This document shows, in pieces, positions 7,901 through 14,577 of a stretch of DNA of 38,862 nt. Position 1 is the stretch's first letter, and every line of letters begins with the position of its first letter. Location of the stretch: assembly GCA_013287815.1 (NCBI GenBank), contig JABDDC010000014.1, forward strand, positions 1 to 38,862, read 5' to 3'. The position numbers and the translations under genes were made by a program. A model generated the notes under the pieces. That model worked only from the letters and a program-made list of their open reading frames with translations, ran no database searches and had not been told where the DNA came from. The DNA comes from Chlamydiota bacterium. GTDB taxonomy: Bacteria > Chlamydiota > Chlamydiia > Chlamydiales > Parachlamydiaceae.

Positions 7901-10442
7901 AACTTATAATACCGATGGCAAACCGATCCTCATTAAAAATAGTGAAGGCCATGCCACTCATATCGAATATAAATATGATTTTGTAAATGAATTCGGTCAA
8001 TTTGTACTTCAGACTATCGCCGCTGATCCAATGGGGAAAAAGACCATCGAAACCTATGACACAGCAAATCGATTGGTAAAGACAGTTAAGTTAAATTATT
8101 TCGGAAATACTGTTTACAGTCAGAAAATTGCTTATGATCGATGTGGTAATAAGGTAAAAGTGACGGATGATGTCATCTTTAACGAAAAGGTTGAGAAGTC
8201 TATTTATACCCTTTATACCTACACCACCGATAATCAAATTGAATCGATCACGGAAGCGGCAGGGACGCCGGAACAAAAGATCACTTGGTATCAATACAAC
8301 ACTTTTGGACAAAAAATTGCCAAAATCAAGCCCGATGGCGTCCACATTCATTTTGACTATGATGGGATCGGTAGATTGAATTCTATCAAATCTGATGAGT
8401 CGATTCATTATACTTACAAATATAATGGGCATGATCAAGTGATGGAAGTCAATGACATGCTATTAAATATATCAACAAAAAGGACTTATAACGCATGGGG
8501 GCAACTTGAGGAGGAGATCTTAGGTAACGGATTGAGGCTCACCCAAAATTGCGACCTATTCGACCGACCCCTTAATTTCACCCTTCCTGATAGCAGCATT
8601 ATCGAATACATCTATAATGCAGCACATCTCAAAGAGATACGACGAATCATTAATGGTGAAAAAGTATATTCACATCTTAACCAGGAATATGGACAGCCCA
8701 ATCAAATCACTCTGGCAAGGCTTCCCGGAAATGCGGGATCTATCCGCTATAGCTATGATAAACTAGGACACTGCACTGAAATTAAATCACCCACATTAAA
8801 TCAAACCGTTCCAGAAGATGGTTACGATGGTATGGGAAATCTGATGAAGTATAAAAGTGAGGATAAAACTTATCAGTTTACCTACGACCATCTCTATCAA
8901 CTCAGCTCAGAAATGGGACATGTCAGAAATAAATACGAATATGACTCCCTCCAAAACAGGCGTATTAAAAATGGAGTCAATCATGATAATAATAATCTAA
9001 ATCAATTGATAACTAGGGGAGCTGAAACCTACACATACGATCTCAATGGTAATCTCGTTCAAAGAACGGATGGAGAGGACGTCACGACTTATAAGTATGA
9101 CGCTCTGGACAGATTGGTATCGGTCACTATCAATGGAGTGACAACAACTTATCAATATGATGCTTTCCATCGGCGCCTTTCCAAGATGCAGGCTGGACAG
9201 CCTGATACACTCTTTTTCTATCAGGGGCAGGAAGAGATCGGTGCATGGCAAAACGGATCTATTGTACAGTTGAAAGTCCTCAATCAAAATCAAAGAAGAT
9301 CAGTTGCTGTCGAGCTCAATCAGACTCCCTACATACCCACTCAAGACCTATTTGGCAATGTGGCAGTCTTGTCAGACCTTGAGGGCAATATCATTGAAAA
9401 ATATCGCTATACATCGTTCGGAGAAGTTGAAATCTTCAATGGCGCAATGACTAAATTGGATTCTTCAGCAGTCAATAACCCTTGGCAATATTCAAATAAA
9501 AGGATCGATCAGGAGACAGGCCTGACAGCTTTTGGCTTGCGTTATTATGATCCCGAACTTGGCCGGTGGATCTCGCCCGATCCTGCCGGATTTGAAGATG
9601 GTGCTAACCTTTACACCTATGTGCGCAATAATCCTTTAAGATATTTTGATCTCCTGGGACTGTTTGCAGAGGAACGGAGGCCATTTGAAGGGTTTTTGTT
9701 AAACTTCAATTTAGCTGACAACTTCATCACCAAGTTTTTTAAAAATATCGGCAATATGATTTCCGGTCAGCCATGTGATTTTTCCAATATCAAGTCGACC
9801 CCTTATTCTTTAAATAAGGCTAGGAACTCTCAGACTAATGAACGATATAACTATGCTGAGGATCCTAAAATGAAAACCATGTATGTAAATGGAATTTTAA
9901 ATTCATTTACCGATTTTCTCGATGGTTTAACATTTTTAGGCGGAATGAGTGGTCTTAACGTTCATGGGATCTACAACTCCTCGTTTGGACTAGGCTCCGA
10001 CCTCTTTTGTTATTTTTCAGGTTTGTTGTTTGGAATAAACTATGACCCCTGCAGATTAATGCAGAGTGAGTGGGATGAATTTTTCAAAAATAATCCTGAA
10101 GATGGTATGATTCATGTCATATGCCATAGTCGGGGATGTGTCTACGTCCGCAATGCCTTGCGCACCTACCCTCCCGAATTGCGTGATCGCATAGTAGTCA
10201 CGGCCGTTGCTCCCGGAGCGTATATTGATAGACACCTTTGCCGTGACGTACAGCATTACGTAAGCACTGATATTGTACCTTGGCTGGATATTGCAGGACG
10301 TTTTAGGTGTCGAGATACAATTGTTAATCTAAAGCCGGCGCCAACAACTAGTGTTTGGAAAGTTCATGGTTTTACAGATGATACTTATAAGGACTGGATA
10401 GATAGAAGAATTCAGAGATTTAATAACGGAGGTTTTAAATGA
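4950..10442 (+). CDS. Secreted RHS/YD-repeat protein with hydrolase-like C-terminal tip
   Basis: The start is the ATG at 4950, preceded by AGGAGA and followed by a signal peptide (MRKTVTFLIVVLQTFFLHS); an ATG 48 bp upstream is in frame but lacks a ribosome site and would bury the signal. The 1830-residue protein has an N-terminal RHS-type strand region, a His/Lys-rich segment around residues 100-250, and then dozens of YD repeats (Y-D-x-x-G-N/R-type) from about 410 to 1480. The RHS core closes at about 1531-1572 with RYYDPELGRWISPDPAG and YFDLLGLF. The remaining 259 residues are the variable tip. They contain HVICHSRGC, a serine-nucleophile elbow (Ser1727 by my count), and a late His (KVHGF), as in lipase/alpha-beta hydrolase domains. 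RHS shells usually encapsulate a toxin tip; here a hydrolase effector is inferred. A GGAGG near the end drives the overlapping next gene. Confidence 0.9.
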   Translation: MRKTVTFLIVVLQTFFLHSSENDPFKNFKDYQEGNVALEEGLPNGIVNNSVCVITGGYVDNVVDIVTPGNDPLIYSRTYSSLSPHGKFAVGWSDNHRDRILTYCTYNHDHEYQMAALKRSNGAVHTFKREKSDSHDKRRNHYMDLERAKGMTHVPEEMGGQRNINNCQMGQKAGYEGFSLKDGAHNNSSFKRIGIEDGCDAFYEESKAMLNGLALVYEDSPGKGILTSHIELRNTVTKKKYGFIDFSAVGRPDQTHWIVLNSSDGRKVRYKMFVHRTKSGKTDDHLERNKMSYLDEVTKEHGPWEKYKYQKNEKDNYLHIREKRKPNQHILSTRYYHKGENSPGDGRKVNIDDKEDYRIDRVMSQFAPVGDINDRKLHIIYSFVYNKKIRKNLLGQTLSYKRSTDVYDAHNHKTTYEYNKQDRLIGILKHTGTDEDDYKIFSREGFYWGEGGYLKRKALLKGDSSMAYIAYDYKNDDYGNLQSKKLYGNLTGNQEELFELDKDLKPVSTAEYELKTYSHSRDGVNLLTRETDSNGTITKYSYYDGTKRLKSKILFYDGRNQIREFYEYNDDNFMIKKIIDDGGRNEITNLDGVTERKITYYDPRDELPILANDIVEKYLDFSTDQETLLKRTHLEYDKCGNVIAKTTYNNEAVESFTELYTYNKHGKVIEETNAIGQVVKKEYDDNDNLTKQYRVGSGFTIVNEYDYSDRLFKQSEQYQDFHKTTYTTHNKYNYLHQREKSTDTYGNETTYEYNDFGLVTKTISPSVAGAKGIIVKPVTDMEYDLGGFPCKITDANGKIKEIKCTIRGKPYYIKYPDGSEERFTYKVDGQLAQKIARDGTKTVYKSDGQNRIESELVYGKSGTLHKSILRTYTGFHLRTETDSEGTTISYQYNYAGQLVATFKNDLLIQQLIYDDLGRIGESRDYFGKGSDDYRSTVKRYDNVNRIESEEVFTHDQILLSSTKTAYDLFGNKAFIQEGDRITKTTYNTDGKPILIKNSEGHATHIEYKYDFVNEFGQFVLQTIAADPMGKKTIETYDTANRLVKTVKLNYFGNTVYSQKIAYDRCGNKVKVTDDVIFNEKVEKSIYTLYTYTTDNQIESITEAAGTPEQKITWYQYNTFGQKIAKIKPDGVHIHFDYDGIGRLNSIKSDESIHYTYKYNGHDQVMEVNDMLLNISTKRTYNAWGQLEEEILGNGLRLTQNCDLFDRPLNFTLPDSSIIEYIYNAAHLKEIRRIINGEKVYSHLNQEYGQPNQITLARLPGNAGSIRYSYDKLGHCTEIKSPTLNQTVPEDGYDGMGNLMKYKSEDKTYQFTYDHLYQLSSEMGHVRNKYEYDSLQNRRIKNGVNHDNNNLNQLITRGAETYTYDLNGNLVQRTDGEDVTTYKYDALDRLVSVTINGVTTTYQYDAFHRRLSKMQAGQPDTLFFYQGQEEIGAWQNGSIVQLKVLNQNQRRSVAVELNQTPYIPTQDLFGNVAVLSDLEGNIIEKYRYTSFGEVEIFNGAMTKLDSSAVNNPWQYSNKRIDQETGLTAFGLRYYDPELGRWISPDPAGFEDGANLYTYVRNNPLRYFDLLGLFAEERRPFEGFLLNFNLADNFITKFFKNIGNMISGQPCDFSNIKSTPYSLNKARNSQTNERYNYAEDPKMKTMYVNGILNSFTDFLDGLTFLGGMSGLNVHGIYNSSFGLGSDLFCYFSGLLFGINYDPCRLMQSEWDEFFKNNPEDGMIHVICHSRGCVYVRNALRTYPPELRDRIVVTAVAPGAYIDRHLCRDVQHYVSTDIVPWLDIAGRFRCRDTIVNLKPAPTTSVWKVHGFTDDTYKDWIDRRIQRFNNGGFK

Positions 10443-11017
10443 GATTAATATATTTGCTTATGCTTTTAATCTTATGTACTTCGATTTTCTCGTTTGATTT
10501 TGGTTTTTCACCACGTTCTAAAATGGATATTGTGACAGATAAGTTAATCAAGAGGGTAGGTGAAAGGCTCTGTGAGAAACATGGTATGTATATGGCTGGA
10601 ACTGGAGGTGGTGCTCCTAAAGGTAAACTTGATCACATAACTGTTATGCTTGGAAGAAACGGTGGGCCAATAAGTAAAGAGCAATGTAGAGAAATAATGG
10701 TCGATTGCATTCAGACTTATCTGAATGAAATCAATTCAAATGAAGAAATACGCCCTTTTCTAATTACATATCCTTATACATTTGCTAATGTAGATATTAC
10801 CATCATTAACTTTTACCCTGATGGCAAAAAAGTTCTCGATCCTAATATTTCAACCATTGGCACAAATAAGAAAGGCATCACTTATGCGATCAGTGCCACA
10901 AGGTTAGGTCCATACAAATCAGAAGTAATAGAACCCTACGAAGAAGCATTAGCCAAATTGCATCCTCAAGCTATTCCTAAACCAGACACGCAAATAATTA
11001 CCAATTTTCAGAATTGA
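10439..11017 (+). CDS. Exported protein coupled to the RHS gene, possible partner/immunity
   Basis: This 192-residue protein is not recognised. Its ATG overlaps the RHS stop (ATGA) and GGAGG lies 6 bases upstream, so translation is coupled. It starts with a strong signal peptide (MRLIYLLMLLILCTSIFSF) and continues as a compact alpha/beta domain with two cysteines in the middle (EQCREIMVDC) and a strand-rich segment (NVDITIINFYPDGKK). A gene directly behind an RHS tip is typically its immunity protein. Here both proteins carry export signals, so an extracytoplasmic immunity protein or a co-secreted accessory are both possible. No terminator is visible behind it; the mobile-element nest begins within 30 bp. 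Confidence 0.7.
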   Translation: MRLIYLLMLLILCTSIFSFDFGFSPRSKMDIVTDKLIKRVGERLCEKHGMYMAGTGGGAPKGKLDHITVMLGRNGGPISKEQCREIMVDCIQTYLNEINSNEEIRPFLITYPYTFANVDITIINFYPDGKKVLDPNISTIGTNKKGITYAISATRLGPYKSEVIEPYEEALAKLHPQAIPKPDTQIITNFQN

Positions 11018-11045
11018 TTTTCTAGAGTCAGATATGGTAAAATTT

Positions 11046-11213
11046 GCTTGCGAAGCCTTGGAGTGCGGTGCTTTGCACCGCCTTCTGGCGTTATTGTGAG
11101 ATACATTCACGCTAACTTAACTGGTTGTGGTTCACTCTCATGATGTAACGCGAATAAATGCACTAGTGACGCAAAAGGCTGTGCAAAGCCCAGCACTCCA
11201 TGGCTTCGCAAGC
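11046..11213. mobile_element. MITE-like element, copy A (168 bp)
   Basis: The ends are near-perfect 21-bp inverted repeats: GCTTGCGAAGCCTTGGAGTG(C) at 11046-11066 and its complement at 11193-11213, with one mismatch. Subterminal mini-hairpins (GGTGCTTTGCACC; GGCTGTGCAAAGCC) flank a core with TTATTGTGAGATACATTCA. There is no coding capacity. The same ends and core recur at 11522-11910 and 16802-16945. Confidence 0.85.
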
Positions 11214-11300
11214 AACCCTTAATCAGGCTTCGACCAGATATAAATATCGCGTAGCGTAGGCGGCCCAGCCGCTTTGGAGTGCTGTAGCTGGCTACCGCTA

Positions 11301-11507
11301 TTCTGCGGCTTCGGCTTGCCGAAGACGCCGCGTCGCCACCACGCTCTTACGTAGCGCGCAGCGATGGGCGTTGCAAAGAAAAAACCTAAGCTTGCAACGT
11401 CTCTCGCCCTGTAGTCTTGGAGTGATTTCTTACTTATGTCTTTCGCTGTGCGCAGCTTAGAGTGATTCTTTGCGACGCGGCGTCTTCGGCAAGCCGAAGC
11501 CACAGAA
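11301..11507. mobile_element. Palindromic element D with 36-bp inverted repeats
   Basis: 11301-11336 and 11472-11507 are inverted copies with one mismatch; the inner 30 bp (11307-11336 and 11472-11501) are perfect. Each arm itself contains the small palindrome CTTCGGCTTGCCGAAG. The interior of about 135 bp encodes nothing convincing. TTGGAGTG motifs like those in the neighbouring elements occur beside it. Confidence 0.75.
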
Positions 11508-11521
11508 AAGGAATGAATTTT

Positions 11522-11910
11522 GCTTGCGAAGCCTCGGAGTTCGGTGCTCAGATGTAGTGAGAAAATAGGGCGGCGCAGCCGCTTTTGGAGTGCGCCTGCT
11601 CCGCCGGCGCTTTGTTATTACACACACACATGCAACGGAAAACGTATCGTTGGCCACGCTATAATGGCCTCCAGTAACGATTATCTGCTCATTAATGTTG
11701 CTAATAACAAAGCGCCGGCGGAGCCGGCGCACTCCAAAAGCACCTGCGGTGCCCTTTTTTTCACAGCTTCTCTGCACCGCCTTCTGGCTTAATTGTGAGA
11801 TACATTTACATTATTTAACAGCTGTGGTTCACTCTTATGATGTGACGTGAATGAATGCAATAGTGATGCAAAAGGCTGGGCAAAGCCCAGCACTCCAAGG
11901 CTTCGCAAGC
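11522..11910. mobile_element. MITE-like element, copy B, interrupted by element C
   Basis: Left end 11522-11542 and right end 11890-11910 match the terminal repeats of copy A. The core sequence (CCGCCTTCTGGC, ATTGTGAGATACATT, GTGGTTCACTCTTATGATGT) reappears after 11775. The extra length relative to copy A is accounted for mostly by the element at 11582-11740 inserted near the left end. Confidence 0.8.
11582..11740. mobile_element. Element C with 39-bp inverted repeats, nested in B
   Basis: 11582-11620 and 11702-11740 are inverted repeats with a single mismatch, starting CTTTTGGAGTGCGCC and ending CTTTGTTATTA. The 81-bp interior has a CA run and no reading frame of interest. The TTGGAGTG core links it to the other elements of this 0.9-kb gene-free stretch (11018-11972). 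Confidence 0.85.
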
Positions 11911-11972
11911 AAAAATGTCCACGCATAAGAGGGAAAGACCGTGGTCCCATTCACGAAATCTCCAATTCGTCA

Positions 11973-12923
11973 TTAGCTTTCTAGAGGCTTTTCGATGATT
12001 TCTTTTTGTATACCTTCTTCTATGACTTCATGTTTCAGGATGTCCTTAGCGATCATTGCTTCATCGATCTTTTCTTGCTTTTTAGCTTCTTCTCTTTTCT
12101 TGGCTTCCGCCCTGGCTTCCCTTATGAAGATATTCGCGATGATGATTTTCTGAACTAATTTCTGTAATGTATCTTTAATTAACACAGGTTCCATTGGTCT
12201 GGGATAAGTGCCACTCTTTTCTAATTTTTGGCCAGAGAAGTCTGGTACCCCAACACTACCTTTTTCTTGGGATTTCATTTTGGCTTTATTCTGCGCGACG
12301 GAGACTCGATAATTTGTGATAGTGGTGGTGATGATTTTTGCGATTGGCTCGAAGTCTTCTTCAGAAATGATATGGACGACAAATTCTTTGATTTCTTTAC
12401 CTACTTCATCAATGACTTTTGCTGGCTTTTCTATGAATGATTTAACCGCTACTTCAAGTCCATAGACCTTACCTTGGTGAATAGCAACAGTTTTTCTTGG
12501 GTCTATTGCGGCTTCGGCAGGAATATCCTTGGCCGATTTAAATACACCCTCGTGTTCTACGAACAGGTTTTCGATTTTTGCAAATATGTTGGAGATGGGT
12601 AGTATTTCTGGAGGAAATGAAATTTTCGAAGCTGCTATTTCAGGCTTTTTTTCTTGTTTTATTTCATCAGCGATTTTTCCTGATTCAAATTCTATTATAT
12701 TTCTATTTATTGTTTCAGGGTTTATGTTAGGTCTAGCAAAGAAGGCCCCATCAGGTTGTCTATTTTTTTCTAATAAGTAAGCTTGAACATTAGCGACCTT
12801 AGGTTGTAAATTTGCACTAATTCTATTTTTTGATGGTATATCTGGGGAAATTTTTGGAGGCTGTCTCCCAATATCATGAATTCCCTGAGCAATTCCCTGA
12901 GGCATTTTAAGATCATCATTCAT
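11973..12923 (-). CDS. Orphan 316-residue protein, effector candidate
   Basis: I do not recognise this protein. The start at 12923 (MNDDLKMPQG) is chosen because AAGGAG lies 5-6 bases upstream; a TTG 18 bp earlier would place that ribosome site inside the gene. The sequence is hydrophilic. The first 60 residues are Pro/Ile/Asn-rich and look disordered. A middle segment (about 120-220) is predicted to mix strands and helices, and the last 70 residues are a charged Lys/Glu/Ala helix, likely coiled coil (REARAEAKKREEAKKQEK). There is no signal peptide or membrane segment. Together with its two neighbours it forms a block of long proteins with low-complexity N-termini; type III effectors of chlamydiae often look like this, but that is inference only. 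Confidence 0.7.
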   Translation of the reverse strand: MNDDLKMPQGIAQGIHDIGRQPPKISPDIPSKNRISANLQPKVANVQAYLLEKNRQPDGAFFARPNINPETINRNIIEFESGKIADEIKQEKKPEIAASKISFPPEILPISNIFAKIENLFVEHEGVFKSAKDIPAEAAIDPRKTVAIHQGKVYGLEVAVKSFIEKPAKVIDEVGKEIKEFVVHIISEEDFEPIAKIITTTITNYRVSVAQNKAKMKSQEKGSVGVPDFSGQKLEKSGTYPRPMEPVLIKDTLQKLVQKIIIANIFIREARAEAKKREEAKKQEKIDEAMIAKDILKHEVIEEGIQKEIIEKPLES

Positions 12924-13026
12924 AATAAACTCCTTTTTCAAGAGCCTGCGACTAGGTGTGTAACCTAATCATAATTATAAATGCTAAGCAATTAATTTGT
13001 ATATTCCTTATTTTTAAAAAAAGAGG

Positions 13027-13060
13027 AAAAGCTCAGTAAAAGAGGGTTTTCAGAGCTTTT
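13027..13060 (-). terminator. Terminator after the 13077-14336 gene
   Basis: On the minus strand AAAAGCTC and GAGCTTTT pair (13053-13060 with 13027-13034), followed by CCTC and a run of seven T. This fits an intrinsic terminator for the gene ending at 13077, although the loop is 18 nt. Confidence 0.5.
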
Positions 13061-13076
13061 TAATGAAACCGAATGA

Positions 13077-14336
13077 TTATTTTTTGCGAACGAAAGATGC
13101 TCTTGGATCGATAAATATATTATGATACGTGTTACCCTTTGAGTCAATTTTATGATTTAGCAATTGCCCCTGAGAAAATAAATTAGATTTAGTGAATGAG
13201 TCAGCTAATATTTGAGCACTTTCTTGAGTTTTAAATTGCATCCTTAAATCAGGATTTTTCAACATGGCATCTCTTAATTTACAAGCTTCTTCAGATGTAA
13301 GCACAGGATTATGCTTAGGGTTGTTAGGATTATAGTACAACACCATATTCACAAATGGATCCTTTACAACAGAGTCTAGAATCTTATCCAGAACATCTGG
13401 ATCAGGCTTTCTATCGTCATAAAACAATCCTGCAAGACCTAAACCAGGGTATTTCTGAGTAAACGAAGCCATATTACTTAGATGAGGAAACTGCTTCAGA
13501 AGTGATGTCGGAGCAGTGAAGACTTGCTTAAAGAGTTTGGGGTCGACGATAAATTCAGACTTAAATGGATCTGCTGGTTCATTATTTTTTCCTTTGAGTT
13601 CGTCTTCAATGGATCTAAGGAAGAGTTGCATATCTTCACAGGCAGTCTGATCGGCATTGTTATCTTTTATAAGGTTTCCTATAATAGTGTTAAAGTCTAT
13701 TAAAAGTTCTTTCAGGGCTTTTTTGTAGGTTTGTGAGGAGGGATCGAGGGCTATGGTTCTTAATAATTGATAGATTGCACCAATTATGACATTGCTATTT
13801 GGACGGATTTTATCCTTTTCTACGAGCTGACAGTTGATGCCTTCGAAGGTGGTCACGAGATGCTGAGCGTAATGGGTGTAGGCGCTAAAGTAATTCTTGC
13901 GCTTTAAATCTGCAGAGGCTTGCTTTGCATAATCTACATACGTTTGTTTTTTTTGATCTATTTTTACACACCCGGCTAATTCTAAGCAGGCTTCCAGGGA
14001 AGCGAACACATTTGTCAAATTTTCAGTATCAATCTCATAAAGTTGATTAATTCGTTGGAATTCGGTCTTTATTTGTGTTTTTATTGATATCGCTTTTTCC
14101 TTATTGCCATGTTGCGAAGAGATCAATGTGGATCCCTCGATATTATAACCTATTGGATGGGCTTGGTAAACAGAGGCGTTCTTTTGGGAAAGGGCTGAAA
14201 TCTGAGCCTGTGATGATTGCAAAGGAGCATGGGAGACTGCCGGTATAGAATTTGAAGGTTTGGGTATTTCTGCAAGGGGAGGGCGTGGAGGTAGGTGGGA
14301 AGGTAGAGGAGGTTTAATAATACTTGGACTGTTCAT
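13077..14336 (-). CDS. Orphan 419-residue protein with Pro-rich N-terminus, effector candidate
   Basis: Not recognised. The ATG at 14336 has GGAGA seven bases upstream; the 14-codon extension upstream has no ribosome site. Residues 1-60 are proline/serine-rich (PPLPSHLPPRPPL) and probably disordered, a composition that can bind SH3- or WW-type host domains. From about 85 on the sequence becomes helical (NQLYEIDTENL, KQASADLKRKNYFSAYTHYA), resembling a TPR-like or four-helix domain. The C-terminal 120 residues contain YNPNNPKHNPV and end in a basic FVRKK. There is no signal peptide or membrane segment. It is transcribed divergently from the 14578 gene, from a promoter-like pair at 14369-14396. 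The function is unknown; effector status is inferred from composition and neighbourhood. Confidence 0.75.
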   Translation of the reverse strand: MNSPSIIKPPLPSHLPPRPPLAEIPKPSNSIPAVSHAPLQSSQAQISALSQKNASVYQAHPIGYNIEGSTLISSQHGNKEKAISIKTQIKTEFQRINQLYEIDTENLTNVFASLEACLELAGCVKIDQKKQTYVDYAKQASADLKRKNYFSAYTHYAQHLVTTFEGINCQLVEKDKIRPNSNVIIGAIYQLLRTIALDPSSQTYKKALKELLIDFNTIIGNLIKDNNADQTACEDMQLFLRSIEDELKGKNNEPADPFKSEFIVDPKLFKQVFTAPTSLLKQFPHLSNMASFTQKYPGLGLAGLFYDDRKPDPDVLDKILDSVVKDPFVNMVLYYNPNNPKHNPVLTSEEACKLRDAMLKNPDLRMQFKTQESAQILADSFTKSNLFSQGQLLNHKIDSKGNTYHNIFIDPRASFVRKK

Positions 14337-14368
14337 AATATCTCCAAAATTTAAAAATAATCTTAATT

Positions 14369-14396
14369 TATATAACAAATTGAGATTTTTTTACAA
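14369..14396 (-). promoter_or_regulatory. Promoter of the 13077-14336 gene
   Basis: On the minus strand TTGTAA (14391-14396), a 16-bp spacer and TATATA (14369-14374) stand about 33 bp before the chosen ATG. The region is very AT-rich, which lowers certainty. Confidence 0.45.
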
Positions 14397-14510
14397 GTAT
14401 TATTTATACTTTTCATTTAAAATTGCACGATCAGGTGTTTTTTTATTAAAAAATACTCAGTAATTACACACTAAGTAGGTGATATTGAATCAAATTTATA
14501 ATATTTTCTA

Positions 14511-14540
14511 TTTACATATAGAAGTTGTATGAGTTATAAT
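14511..14540 (+). promoter_or_regulatory. Promoter of the 14578-16599 gene
   Basis: TTTACA (14511-14516), an 18-bp spacer and a consensus TATAAT (14535-14540) predict a transcript start near 14547, 20 bp before the AGGAGG of the gene. Confidence 0.6.
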
Positions 14541-14577
14541 CAAGATTAGAAAGATGTTATTACTCTTAGGAGGAAAT

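Noticed and set aside
11219-11792. Several open frames of 90-106 codons in the mobile-element nest
   Set aside because: They run through inverted repeats on both strands, share Arg/Ala-rich translations of the repeat arms and have no ribosome sites.
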